Shown: positions 53,382 through 64,000, numbered from the stretch's first letter. The stretch is DNA of 64,000 nt from Pyropia yezoensis (GCA_009829735.1 CM020620.1:5784593-5848592); one strand, 5' to 3'. Translations and numbers: made by a program. The notes: generated from the sequence alone by a model not told the origin.

Positions 53382-54052
53382 TGGCCTGCACGATGGGAGT
53401 GGGGGGGGGGGGAGAGAGCGGCATTACGCTGTGGGCGGAAAGGGCGGCAACACAACATGGACCGCAAGAATGCGGGGTTGTGGCGCGAGGGCCTTGTAGT
53501 GCAACAGACGCGCTCCAGAATGACGGGTCTTCACAGAACCTGTTAGACGGGTTCATGTCCCATGATCACTGGGGCAAGTGCCTCGTAGTGCTCCTGCATG
53601 ATGAAAGCTCAGGGAGAACCTGACCGTGGTAACATCGCACGCGCACTGTATAGTGTGAAGAGGGAGAGCACCATCCCCCTCATTTATTTCACGAAGAAGA
53701 AGCCCTCTTTAAAAGGTATGCACAAGTGCATGTCTTGTATGTACGTCCCGTAAGGCAGGTGGTCCTGCTCACCGTGAACGAGACCGGTCAACCTCGCTAC
53801 TCTTTGAGTGTTCAATGAGAAGGAAAATTATTGTCAATCGCGGTCACCAAGGACAACTATGATACACACGACTCGCGTTCCCCTCTGGTACCAATCCACT
53901 CGAGCGAGCACGACGAGATCCCGTCGACGCCCGTGTGTCTTGGCTGCGCGTTTGAAAGGCGTTGGTCTCTTCAACAGAAGAGCCGCAGCATGAAGCGCCA
54001 GTTGGAGAACGACCGTCAGCCCACCGACCAGCCCTGGTTGTCATCAGCCCAG
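53382..54052. other. Intergenic region, no gene seen
   Basis: 3' flank of the DUF4336 gene and 3' flank of the small secreted peptide gene (-); they are convergent. A TTTAAAAGG stretch lies near 53707. No recognisable coding sequence. Confidence 0.45.
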
Positions 54053-54292
54053 CTAGTACGACGGCGACGGGCGCGGCTTGCGGTCGTCGTCGTCGTCGTC
54101 GCTGTCCGAATCCATGTCCCGGACACTCCACTCCTTGATCGTCGACGCCACGTCCTCGGCGGAGAGGCCCATGGCGGCCGAATCCGCCGCCGCGGTGGCC
54201 GTGTCCTGCATGGGCGCGGCGGCAACGGTGGAGGGCGTGGCAGCCACCACGGCAAGGGCGGCGAGCAGCAGCAGAGACATGAAAGTCTTCAT
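54053..54292 (-). CDS. Small secreted acidic peptide (79 aa)
   Basis: ATG at 54292, stop at 54053-54055. The first ~25 residues are a clear signal peptide (MKTFMSLLLLAALAVVAA). The mature part is short with an amphipathic segment (LSAEDVASTIKEWSV), an acidic run (DSDSDDDDDD) and a basic Pro/Ser tail. No cysteine follows the signal peptide. The 5' leader is polypyrimidine-rich on the coding strand, and a TATATAAG element lies 186-193 bp upstream. Function is unknown; the acidic run could bind metal ions. The signal peptide, TATA box and isolation from other frames make it a credible gene. Confidence 0.6.
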   Translation of the reverse strand: MKTFMSLLLLAALAVVAATPSTVAAAPMQDTATAAADSAAMGLSAEDVASTIKEWSVRDMDSDSDDDDDDRKPRPSPSY

Positions 54293-54477
54293 CTTGAGGA
54301 GGGGTAGGGGGGTTAGGCGGGGGAGAGTGAGCGAGGTGAGAAGGGTGAGAGGAGCTTGGAAGTGGGGGAGAGGGAGAGGGTGCGGGAAGGGAGACGAGGG
54401 TGATAAAAGGGATGAGAGGTTGTGTGTGTTGGGCGTCGATGGGGAGCAGAGAGCGGGTGGCGTCAACACCACACGGG

Positions 54478-54485
54478 CTTATATA
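54478..54485 (-). promoter_or_regulatory. TATA box upstream of the small secreted peptide gene
   Basis: On the minus strand it reads TATATAAG, 186-193 bp upstream of the ATG at 54292. Confidence 0.5.
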
Positions 54486-54499
54486 GCACGGACGGAGCG

Positions 54500-57400
54500 A
54501 GGGGCGGTGGCTGTGGCATGGGAAACAGTTCACCCCCCCATGCAGGGAACGATCGCAGGCGTCTCTGCACCCTGAGCCCAAGACGTGCGGCCAGCGCCGG
54601 CCGTGCGTGTCAGCAAGTAGGTGGGTACATTGTTTCCGTATGTGCGGTCCTCGGCCAGGTGTCCCGGGCACAGCGCCGGCAGACCCCGGAAACGGACGGG
54701 AGACGATCCAGCGAAGCACACATGCCGCCCGCAACCATCTGATCCAGCATTCTGGGGGGCTGGCGCGAGCGCCCAGCACCGCGGCGGGTGTCAAGTCCTC
54801 GCTCGACCGTGCTCCCCGGCCACTGGGCCGACAACACGTCTCCCACCGAGGACCTCAGCCCAGAGGCGGTGGGAAATCGGGAACCTTGCCACAAGAGGGT
54901 GCTGTCAAGGCGAGATAGCGTCGGTGGCTAGCTGCACAGCCCCCAACACGCACACATCAGAACCGATACGTTGGAGGTGCGCTGGCACCCTAGCATGGGG
55001 CTGCCGCCCAGGGTACCGCCACCGACGGCGGCGAGACAGCCCATTTGTCATCGGGCCTGAAACGCAACGTGCGCCAGGTACGTTGGGGTGACCACCTGTC
55101 CATCTGCGGGCGTTGACAGACCCTGCTTTGGAGGGCCTGCACGGGGTGTGGCCGCGACATGCCGCGTGCAAATCCAGACAGTGGGCACTCACCGCAGCCA
55201 CCCATTGGATGCGCTATTCCGCCCCGAAGCGGCGGCCTCCACCCCATTGGTTGCGCTGCGCTCAGGGGGGACGAGGCGCAGCATTTTGTGCTTTGGAATC
55301 CAACCGCCGGCGGTGGGGGCCCGGCGCGAGGATTGCATCCCGGGGTCCCCACCGGACCCGTCGCACGCCCCAAAAACTAAGGGGTTCTAAAAAAACAAGC
55401 TGGCCACTTTCCCACCTTCGCGAGAGGGGGGGTGGGGGCGGCACCGGGACCGCGCCTTGGCCAGCCGGTTGCGTGCCCCGCGCCGTCGTCCAGGTGTGGC
55501 GGGTGGAACACTCGCTACTTGAGCTTGTTTCTCAGTTTACAGGCGTCGGCGGTGGTACTGTACATACTTCCAAGCGGCGGTCTCCCCAAAGCCGCGTTCC
55601 GCGCCCCTTCAGCCAAAGGGAGCCTGGACCCGCTGGCTCTATTGCAGCGCCTCGTGCGTCCCGACACAGGTCTGTGGGGGGGCGTTTCGAGGTCTGCAGT
55701 GTGCTGGCACCGCCGCGACGTGTACATACAGATCTCACGGGAAGGGGGTCGGCGGACGAAAAGGGGCAGGCATCCTTGTTGGAAGCCCTCGGAGGTCCAA
55801 GATCAGCTGGCTGGCTCCAGCGACTGCCTCAGCTTGGCCCGGCCACTGCACCGTGCCAGCAATGATCAATAAGCTGTGCGAGGGAGTAAGAAAGAACAAC
55901 TGGCAACTGCCGACATGGCATGCCATGGGCTGACTCCGACCGACACCCGTGACACAAGGCGGGCAGATGCAGCCGTCAATGGGTGCGTACAGTAGGACAT
56001 ACATACCACTGTCGTGCTCTGTCATATTGGCGGCTGATGCTCTCTTGCTGGGTGCTGGTCTGCCCCACGGATGACAGAACATGTTGCAGCGATCGAACAA
56101 TTGGTGTGGGGGGAGCGAGGAGGAGTTTCTGATCCTTTAGATTTACGCCCCACCGTCGGTAACTAGACCCACTCAATATGAATTATGTAATGGATTGGCA
56201 GAATACAATGTGGCATGTACCAAATCTTTCCTCACACAGTGTGCATCATGCACACGTGCTCCACTGTGGGCGTCCTGCAGGAGCACAACAGCGGAGGGGC
56301 GTGGTGTCGAGGGCGGTAGCAGTCTATGCTAACGCTGTGGACTGAAGCCCCGCAACTGCTGCCGCTGCCGCGGCGTCGGTGTATTGGCAAGCGGAGAAGG
56401 AGGTGGTGATCGACCTTGCCACGGTCGTGGAAAAGGGCACTGCTACGGACGAGAGCAAGGATGCCTGCAATGCTGAAACCGCGACGAATCTGGTGACATC
56501 AATACTGTAGCAAAGCTGTTGTCGTCACCGCTGCTGCCGCTACCGCTGGCGTTGAGAGTGGTGTGTGAATTAGGAGTGTAATGGCCCACCGCCGCCGGCT
56601 GGCGGCGGTACATTGGGAAGGGATCCGCCCGGATGGGCGGATAGGTGCGGATCGGTAGGAAGATAAAGCACCGTTCCTCACAGGGTGGGCGTTATGAAGA
56701 CGATCGAGAACAGTCTGTGAAACAGTCTTGTTTGGGCTTGGCTACCGATATGTAGCGCCTCACGGGGACTTCCATGCGCAACCGAACGTATCCAGCTGTG
56801 TCTGTGGGAGGGAGAGGGGAGCGGTCTCCTCTTACTCCTTTTCCTCTGACTATGGTGATGCGCAGCGGCCGGCAATTCAGAGCTGTGAGTGCTCGCAGCT
56901 CGGTCTGGTGCAGTACGTGCAACGTTGTGGCGGCCCGCAGGCCAGTATAGGGGTGCTACCTTTTGCTTTGATTCTTCTCTTTTGAGCCGGTCACCGCCCT
57001 GCCAATGCAAACAGACGAAAAGGGACGAGCGCAGCCTGCCTGTGAAACGTAGCTGTGGCTGCCATGCCCCGGCGCCGCGCGCCTGACACCACCTTATGCC
57101 CGCGTCGTCGGCGGCCGTCTGTGCGCCGACTGGGACGCCAGCGGCCTCTGCGTTTTTTTATGCGCTGTGCTCGGGGGTCACCTGTCAAGTTTCTTGTCGG
57201 CGTTGCGAATGCGCGCCAAGTATGTACAACCACGGCCACCGCCTTGGAGAGGTGGCGCGCTCGTGAAATGCCGCCCGACGCGCAAGCTGACGGTCCACCA
57301 CGGCGGCGGCAACCGCCCCACCCCCCCTCTTTCCGACCTCCCAACCTCCCCCCCTCCAGATGGGCCCTGGCATATCGGATATGGGGGAGGGGGTGGGGGG

Positions 57401-57989
57401 TGTTGGGGCGACGACCGCTGCGACCGCCCACCTGCCCGGCTGTCGCCGCGTGTTGACAGACGCGCCGCCCGCGCATTGGGCAGCGCGGCGATTGAGTGAC
57501 GCGAGCGCCGTAGGGCAGCTAGCTGTCTTTGCATTGCCTTCGCTGGGGGAGGGCAAGGGGTGGGTGGGGAGGAGGGTTGTTCGGGCTGGCGCATTGGCGC
57601 GCGAGGAGGGCGGGGGTGTAACGCCCACGCGGTAGGCATCCGCCCCTTCGCTACGTGATGGAGGGGGGAGCGGGGGGAGAGGCGTGCCGCACACAGTTGC
57701 GTTTGATATCCCCCCTGGCCCTGGGGTGAGGGAGGGCAGACGCGACGCGCTGGCGGGCGGGACGACCCCCAGACTGATGGTGTGGGACGGCACATTCATA
57801 GTCTGTTGAGTTGAACTGTGGGTGAGTTTCGTGCAGGCAGTGTGCCGCCCGCTGCGCCACGCCGCCGTCCATGCCGCTACGGGGAAGCGATTGACCGCTG
57901 GCGCTGGGTGTGCGCTTCTTCCCTTTCCTGGCCCATCCCCCCCCCCTCCCTCCCCCACGTCCCCCCATCTCCGCGTCCACTCCACATCG
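54500..57989. other. Long intergenic region, no gene supported
   Basis: About 3.5 kb with mixed composition. A GTACTGTACAT variant of the GTACA motif lies near 55556, and two perfect hairpins at 56588-56642. Frames on the minus strand across 57185-58363 are shadows of the downstream gene or Pro/Arg low complexity. Confidence 0.5.
56588..56642. other. Two adjacent perfect GC hairpins
   Basis: Hairpin 1 at 56588-56609 has stem ACCGCCGCC, loop GGCT and the exact complement. Hairpin 2 at 56623-56642 has stem ATCCGCCC, loop GGAT and the exact complement. They are 13 bp apart in an intergenic region. Their role is unknown. Confidence 0.55.
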
Positions 57990-60088
57990 ATGACGCGCCG
58001 CACGCTGGCGGCGGCGGCCGCCGCCACGCTGGCGGCGGCGGCGGCGGCGGTGCTGTCGCCCGCGGGCGCGCAGCCCACGGAGCCCTCCACGCTGACGTGG
58101 AAGACCATGCCCACCACCGGGACGTTGCCACCCCGGCAGGAGACGACATTTGCGCGGTGCGGGGCGGGCAAGTTTTGCCTCGTCGGCGGCCGCGCGCCGA
58201 CGCCCGTGGGCGTGTTGGACATTAAGACCAAGGCGTGGGTGGCGGGCGCGAAGCCGCCCATGCCCCTCCACCACTTCCAGGCAACGACCGGCCCGGACGG
58301 CTGCCTGTGGGCGGCGGGCGCGTTTACGGGGCCGTATCCAACCGAGACGGCCGTGCCGTCCATCTACATTTATTGTGCGGAGACGGACAAGTGGACAGAG
58401 GGGCCGACCATCCCCCGCGCGCGGGGAGGGGGCGGCGCCGCGTGGGCGGGCGGCAAGCTGTACCTTGCCAGTGGAAATGTTGGCGGTCACGCGGAGAAGT
58501 CCAAGGTTGTCCCGTGGGTGGACTCTTACGACCCGGTCACGAAGAAGTGGGCGGAGCTGGCTGACATCCCCAACCCTCGCGACCACTTTGGGGTCGGAGT
58601 TGTGCTGGGTAAACTGGTCGCCGCGGGGGGGCGCGACTCGGGGGCTCCATACCCGCTGTTCCTGAATCTGACCGTCAAGCAGGTGGACGTACGTTTGGGG
58701 TGTGAGTGGGCTCTCGTGGTGGGGGCGGGGGGGTCGCGGGGAGCGGCAGAGCGTGGGGGAGTTGCCGTCAGCGAGTGTTCCTGTGTCTCACACCCTCGCG
58801 CTTGTTGGTTGACACCCATCCCTGTCCGATTTCACCTTGTTTCGAATGGCTTGCCTGCTTCCCTTCGTTCTGTTTACAGGTGCTGGACCTTAAGACGATG
58901 AAGTGGCTGCCTGCCGCGGAGCACAAGATGCCTGACCTGCCAACCCCACGGGCGGCTTCAGCTACCGCCATTGTCGGTACGGCACTGGTGCTGGCTGGTG
59001 GTGAAGGCCACGGCAAGGCGTTTGCCACGACGGAGCTGCTCAACGTGGCGACCGGCCGGTGGGTCACGTACCCAGACCTGGCAGAGGCGCGCCATGGCGT
59101 CGGTGCCGCCTCGTGCGGCGGCGCCGTCTATGTGACTGCCGGGTCGGGCCAGATTGGGGCGGGCAAGCCCCGTGACAGCACCGAAGTCCTCTCCTTGGGC
59201 CCGGGCATCCCGGCGGGTTGCGCTGCCGCCACGGGGCCAGGTGGGGGGTCGGTCGTACCCGCCAACAGCACCGTGCCGGTGGCGTCGCCAATGCCGCCGG
59301 CGGTGTCCCCTGCCGCCCCAACGCCGACGGCCACGCCCACGCCGGCCGTGACGGTGACGCCTGCGCCGGCAGTGTCGGGCACCCCCGCGCCGACGCCGGT
59401 AGCTTCGCCGACGCCCGTGGCGGTCGCCTCAGAGACGCCGGTCGCCTCAGATGAGCCTGCATGCTTTCCCGCATCGGCGTCTGTGCTCACACCCAGCGGC
59501 CTGGTGCCACTGGCCACCCTCTCGGCCGGCGATGACGTCACAGTCGTGTTTCCTGGCGGCGCCACCGCCACCGCCACGGTGACGGGGTGGAGCCACCGCT
59601 CTGCCGGCGGCGTACATCCGTTTGTGGGCGTCTACCACAGCGGCGCTGGCTCGCCACTGCTGCTCTCGGCGGGCCACCTGGTGCGGGTGGGCGCCGAGGG
59701 CAGGCTGGTGCCGGCGCGGTCGCTGGTTGCGGGCGATCGCCTGACCGGCGCGTCGGCTGGATCGCCCGTCACCACCGTGACGGTGACTCGGGTGACTCCC
59801 GGCATGCCAGGCGTGGGCCTCTACCACCCGCACGTGTCTGCTGGGGAGTTGGTCGTGGGCGGCGTCGCCGTCACCGAGTGGACCGACGCGCTGCCGCTGC
59901 CGCTGGCACGGGCGGCCGTGGCGGCCGCCCGCGCCGCAGCGACGTTGGGAGTACGGGCGGATCTGCTGGGGGGGGCGGCCACCGCGGCGCGCGGGGTTTC
60001 GCGCGCCACCGCGTGGGCAACATCCTCGAGCCGGTCGGCGGCGCTCGGGTGGGGGGGGCTGGCGGCGGCGGACGGTGTATCTCTTTGA
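57990..60088 (+). CDS. Secreted kelch-repeat protein fused to a hedgehog-type Hint domain
   Basis: Exon 1 is 57990-58688, the intron 58689-58879 (191 bp, donor GAC|GTACGT, acceptor TTTACAG), and exon 2 58880-60088; 635 aa in one frame. The signal peptide is MTRRTLAAAAAATLAAAA and following residues to about 27. Kelch-like repeats occupy about residues 35-345 (CLVGGRAPTPVGVLDIKTKA; KVVPWVDSYDPVTKKWAEL; TTELLNVATGRWVTYPDL). A Pro/Thr/Ala-rich linker (about 360-425) leads to a Hint domain starting at Cys428 (ACFPASASVLTPSGLVPL). The conserved block SAGHLV has His499, where hedgehog proteins have TxxH, and it ends YHPHVSAGELVVGGVAVTEW as in Hog modules. Hint domains self-cleave at the initial Cys and may attach a nucleophile to the N-terminal part. 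Exon 2 continues the kelch frame exactly, which supports the intron. The C-terminal ~60 residues are Ala/Arg-rich. Confidence 0.82.
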
Positions 60089-61072
60089 TCGCCCAGCCTG
60101 CAGCGGCGAGCGCATTGTCATGCCTTTGTTGATGATATCGAAGGGGGGGCAGAGGGGTGAAGAAGATGATTAGCAACTTTAAATACGCATTGTCGGCAAA
60201 GGGAGTCGTTAGTCCTCCAGCATGACGGTGTGGTCAAGACAACGTCGCGAGCATGCAAACTGTGTTCGCCACACGTCGCCTCTTGTGGGAGTCCGCGCTA
60301 GAAACTCTATAGCTATTGGTGCGTTACCCACCTCCGTACAAGAGGCGTACTCATAAAGCATACCTGTACACAGAGGAAAACCCAGGAGCAGCAGGCGAGC
60401 AATCACGTTCGCACATGTTTGCACGAGGGGATAATACAACAAGGAAGGAGCTCCAGCAACCGTCGATCGAAACCACAGCAAACAAAAGTCAGCAACTAAT
60501 GCTATGGATGGACTCAACGCACAAACGCAATCAGCTCGGGGTGCGGCACAGGCTCAGTAAGCGAAGGAGGCGTTACAAGCATCATTCTCCCCGAGGGGAG
60601 TAAGGGTGTAACTTCACGGTCGGTGACCGCGAATCATCAGCGCCAGCACGCACAAAAAGGTACAATAAGAGAAAGGCGACCAACACGTACCCGTACGAAG
60701 CAGCCCGAGCACAGTCACGTCAGCGTGACTGCCACCCGTTGCACTCTCTGGATAGAGGCAGTGGGATTGTGCAGTTGTAGGGGACAGCCGACGACTGCTG
60801 GCGCGGATCGTCGGCGGCCTTCCGGAACTGATCCGCTTGATCTGCACGCCAATTCTTGAACTTAATCGGATGTGTAATTGTTTTGTCCCGGAAACCAATA
60901 CATCTGCCATGCCACTGCCCCCGAGCTCGTTGCCTTGGTCGCATGGTGGACACCGGAACCTCGCGCATGATATGCATACGCCATGGTCCTTCGTTCCGTA
61001 CTGGAGAGCTGACTGTCCCTTCTGCTTTGCAGGTTTACAGCCCACCCTTCTTTCCGCTTTGACCTTCACAAT
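60089..61072. other. Intergenic region, no gene seen
   Basis: Less G+C-rich than average. Open frames on either strand have no recognisable domain. It ends with the pyrimidine-rich leader of the oxidoreductase fragment. Confidence 0.45.
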
Positions 61073-61636
61073 ATGGTCCCGTTGCCCACACCCGCTGTGG
61101 TGCGCTACGCCATTCTCGGAACGGGCCTCATGGGAGTGGAGCATTTGCGCAATCTGCTGGCGCTGGCTGACGATGGTGCGGGCGTGGTGGTGACGGCCCT
61201 GGCAGACCCCCACCCCGCGTCTTTGGGCGCTGCCGTCGACGCCTGGACAGACCACTATGCGGCGGTGGCGGCGGCCGCTGCGACGGCCCCCAACGGTGAC
61301 GCCGCCCCGCCGGCGGCGCCCCCCCCCCCGCCGGCCACTTTCTCCTCTGCCGCGGCGCTGTACACTGCTGCGGACCCCCCCCTCTTTGACGTCCTCGTCG
61401 TGGCCACCCCAAACTACACTCACGCGGCAGTAGTGGCGACCGCTCTGGCCGCGCTCCCCCCCACCACCCACATGCTGGTGGAGAAGCCACTGTGCACAAC
61501 CGTCGCCGACTGTCGGGCACTCGTCGCTGACGCTGCCGCTCGCCAATGGCAGGGGGTCTTGTGGAACGCCCTCGAGTACCGCTACATGCCCGCCATTGCA
61601 GACGTGGTGCGCCGCACGTGGGTCGGGGAGGTCGGC
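61073..61636 (+). pseudogene. Gfo/Idh/MocA oxidoreductase, N-terminal fragment
   Basis: The ATG at 61073 opens a Rossmann dinucleotide-binding domain: RYAILGTGLMGVEHL (GxGxxG about residues 16-21), VVVTALADPHPASL, FDVLVVATPNYTHA, and MLVEKPLCTT with the family's EKP (about 137-139). It then reads ALEYRYMPAIADVVRRTW up to VGEVGR at about residue 188. Family similarity stops abruptly near 61636; the frame then runs into unrelated Gly/Ser/Arg-rich sequence and ends at 61753. The C-terminal substrate domain (about 150-200 residues in the family) is missing, so this is a truncated copy. An Ala-rich insertion (about 65-95) lies between early strands. The family uses NAD(P) to oxidise or reduce sugars and related compounds. 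Confidence 0.7.
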
Positions 61637-61639
61637 CGG

Positions 61640-61760
61640 GATCCGGACATGAGAGCGAAAGGACAAGGAAGCAGCAGCGGAGGGGGCCGAAGCAGAGGCC
61701 GACGATGCCTTGCTTGCTGCTGCAGAGGAAATGTGCCTTGCCATTTTGCTTGACGATTAA
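61640..61760 (+). pseudogene. Unidentified acidic protein tail fragment
   Basis: In the frame one base off from the oxidoreductase, a protein-like tail reads RKDKEAAAEGAEAEADDALL, then AAAEEMCLAILLDD and a TAA near 61758. It looks like the charged C-terminus of another protein, joined to the oxidoreductase fragment. The parent gene is not recognised. Confidence 0.3.
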
Positions 61761-61964
61761 AGATACACTGGCTGTTCTTTCACATGACCTGTATACTCTG
61801 GACATTCCTTTGTACATCTTCCAGGCTCCTATGTCTTCGCTCAGGTTCCCCTGGGTGCCCCGTGTGCGACTTGCGCGCATGCCGAGGAGGAAGATACGAC
61901 GACCAACCCATGAAAGAGACCTTCTGGGATGCGGGGAAATAACTGAGCTGCTCTTGTTCCCGTG

Positions 61965-62470
61965 CAACGATCCCCTTCCGCAGCGGCCAGCACCGGGCCC
62001 GCCCCGTCGGCCGACGTGAGGGCGGCCAGCAGCCAGTCCACCAGCCCCGGCAGGCCTTCCTCCCCAAGCCCCGCCGCGAGGGAGCCGAGCGCCTGCGCGG
62101 CGGTGCAGCGCACGTTGGGGATGGCGTCCAGGAGGACATGCCGCAGGTCGGGGAGCAGTAGGTCAAGGTACGGCAGCACGTCCGAATCGTGCGCCACGTG
62201 GGAGCACATGGAGCCCACAGTCGCGGCGGAGCGGATCTTGAGCTCCGTCGCCCGCTCCCACAGGCCTCGGTGCAGGGGCGGATGAGCAGCGCAAGGAACG
62301 CGGGGTCCACGGCGTGCACAAACTCAGTGGCGAGCATCGCGTAGACGGCGCCGCGGGTGCGTCCGGCCGGGTCTTGGAGGGCGGCGAGGAGGAAGGATGC
62401 CAGCTTTCGTACATCAAGTGGTTCCTCGACGCCCTTGGGATGGACCGCCTGGGCACCCTCTCCTCGCCGC
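61965..62470 (-). pseudogene. GCN1-like HEAT-repeat fragment, frameshifted
   Basis: On the minus strand the first frame encodes HPKGVEEPLDVRKLASFL, ALQDPAGRTRGAVYAMLATE and HAVDPAFLALLIRP. A one-base frame change near 62265 leads to ERATELKIRSAATVGSMCSH, YLDLLLPDLRHVLLDAIPNV and RCTAAQALGSLAAGLGEEG. The HEAT-repeat pattern, with 'lDpvPeVR..aAkALG.l..g.Ge', matches the eEF3-like central region of GCN1, the ribosome-bound activator of GCN2. Only about 165 codons are present, against more than 2,500 residues in the full protein, so it is a detached fragment. Confidence 0.6.
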
Positions 62471-62479
62471 GCATGAGGA

Positions 62480-64000
62480 CAAGTCCGCCCACGCTGTGTA
62501 CACGTTTGCCCATTGCGGGGGGGCGGGCCAGCCCGTGACGGTCCTCGAAGGCCATAACCCGGGGGTGATTGTGGCGACGCTGTGCATGTAGCACCGCTGT
62601 CTCGCGGCGCGGTCACCGCGGGCGGCGGCTGCCACGGCGGCCGCGACGGGGACTTTCCGGTGGGGCCGCCCGCGGGTGTGGGGCGAGGGCGCAAAGCGCA
62701 CGCGGCACGTCGTCGGCGCAGTGGGGCTTAAAGGGTGTCCACGCTTTTCTTGATTTTTGTTGCCAAGTGGCCTGCGCAAAACTTGTGAGGCCCTCTCACA
62801 GCACTGCTCAGAGTTGAAAAAAACCATAAATATTTAGCAACTTATTCTTGGGGCTTTGGAGTACAATGGATTATCTTGAGCAACGAACCAAAAGATGCGT
62901 CGCTCGCTGGGCTCTGCTGCGGTACGTGACGTACAAAGGGACACAGTACTCCTTCTCATACACGCATATGGTCCGTTGTAGAAAAAAGATACATTGAGGT
63001 TTTTCTCTGCTCGGGCCCGGGCAGGACATCGGCCGTGACGGGGTCCACGGCCGCTATGCTGACAGAAGGATCACAGAGGTCCTTGCGAACTAATGAGGTC
63101 CTTGGGTCTCCTGGTTCGCGTACCGCTCTGAGGGACACCCTGAGTGGACCAGATGCTGACGAACCTGAAATGGGGCCTTTCTTTTCGCATTGATTTGCAC
63201 TGCTCGGGGGCTGATTCGGGCCCATGTGCTAACTGAGGCTTGGAAGGGGGGTAGTCGAGATAGGGGAGCTTCGCGGGGACAGCTGGAGGGCACTTTTTTC
63301 AGATTCTTTTTTCGCTCGCGAGACCTCGTGTATAAAATGGTCTCGCGAGAGGAAATAGTTCCAACCAATGCGCTCGTGTGATTGGTCGATGAGCAAGACA
63401 GGTGCTCATGCGTTAGTCATGCTTCGAGACCGTTAGCGTGCGCCCCGACGGTCCCCGATGAGGAAGCGGAGAGCGCCTCTCTCGCCTTCTGGTTCCCTCT
63501 CATCGTCCTGCCCCTCCCGCCAGCCAGTGCCAAGCAACCCCTTCCACCCTTTCCTCCCGCCTGGCATGACAGGTCCATTGTTGGCGACTTAGGTGGTGCC
63601 AGCCTCGGTGCATCCAACGTGGCTCGGGGGATGGGGGGACGGGGTAACCAGGGAGAAGGTGCCGCCAGCCTCAACGTTAGATGAGCTGTGGTGGGCGTGC
63701 CAGGGTGAGGAAAACGCACCCCGGGCGTGTGGGCGAGGCGGGGGGAGGGGGATGATAATGGGAGGCAGACGGGAGGGAAAAAAAAAAAAAGCGGAACGCG
63801 ACGGTCTGCATGGCTCTTGTGGTCTAGGGCCGGGGCGCAAAAGAAAATAGGGAAAAGAAGCGCCTGTTCTCTTTTGCGCGGGGGTGCGAGAGAGGGGGTA
63901 GTCTGCATGCATTGTGCGTTGCTCCGCCGCGCCCCACACTCCCGCCACCGATTTCCTGCACGAGACATTCTGGGATACCTTGCCTGGCTATGACATCGTC
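62480..64000. other. Intergenic region, no gene supported
   Basis: A plus-strand frame ending near 62592 (HAVYTFAHCGGAGQPVTVLE) is protein-like but unidentified, and another ending near 62956 on the minus strand is not recognised. A poly-A tract of 13 bases lies at 63779-63791. The rest shows nothing. Confidence 0.4.

Noticed and set aside
57185..58586. Minus-strand frames of 300-390 codons opposite the kelch-Hint gene
   Set aside because: They are antisense shadows, rich in Arg/Ala/Pro. The plus strand has the signal peptide, kelch repeats and consistent splicing.
62314..62592. Plus-strand frames opposite the GCN1 fragment
   Set aside because: Part of the sequence looks protein-like (HAVYTFAHCGGAGQPVTVLE), but it is short, unrecognised and partly antisense to the HEAT repeats, so no gene call was made.
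1..64000. CRISPR arrays, rRNA and tRNA genes
   Set aside because: No regularly spaced repeats of CRISPR type, no rRNA core sequence and no complete tRNA were seen on either strand.

Overview
This is nuclear DNA of a G+C-rich photosynthetic eukaryote, most probably a red alga of the Porphyra/Pyropia (Bangiales) type. The gene set is eukaryotic: SEC24, TRAPPC13, a DPH4-type J protein, an AFG3-like m-AAA protease and a GCN1 fragment. Genes have no intron or one short intron of about 175-235 bp with GT..AG ends. One protein (DUF4336) looks plastid-targeted. Ty3/gypsy chromodomain retrotransposons are present, and one secreted protein carries a hedgehog-type Hint domain. The taxonomic call is an inference from this combination; no rRNA or organelle marker is present.

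Layout. 1-6.2 kb is non-coding: long G and C homopolymers, GCC/GGC repeats, a poly-A tract and a C/T-rich block with a diverged tandem duplication. 6.2-10.6 kb holds a divergent pair: a two-exon Cys-rich protein on the minus strand, and a CRN-like (Crinkler-type) P-loop NTPase plus nuclease on the plus strand. 10.9-13.0 kb is a secreted malectin/PKD-like/IPT gene broken by at least five frame changes. 13.0-15.5 kb has no supported gene.

15.5-30.4 kb is a nest of retroelements. A plus-strand Ty3/gypsy chromovirus is split inside its integrase by a second, minus-strand gypsy element at 21263-27008, flanked by a CAGGG target duplication. The inner element has its two LTRs head to head, and its integrase is cut exactly at an LTR end. 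A further degraded minus-strand gag-like ORF (27.56-29.64 kb) and a Myb/SANT-like ORF follow.

31.4-54.3 kb is the gene-rich core: SPFH/Band 7 (+), a small hypothetical (+), AFG3-like protease (-), SEC24 (+), a two-exon secreted Cys-containing protein (+), a broken membrane-protein remnant (-), DPH4/DNAJC24 (-), a trypsin-fold protein with a cysteine at the nucleophile position (-), TRAPPC13 (-), DUF4336 plastid protein (+) and a small secreted acidic peptide (-). Two of these genes carry one frame change at a G or C homopolymer, probably a base-count error. 58.0-60.1 kb encodes a secreted kelch-Hint fusion. 61.1-62.6 kb is a mosaic of truncated host-gene pieces: a Gfo/Idh/MocA oxidoreductase N-terminus (+) and a GCN1 HEAT-repeat piece (-). 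The rest has no supported gene.

There is no operon logic here; the genes are independent housekeeping or secreted-protein genes. Two divergent pairs share short intergenic regions that probably act as bidirectional promoters: AFG3-like/SEC24 (745 bp) and TRAPPC13/DUF4336 (616 bp).
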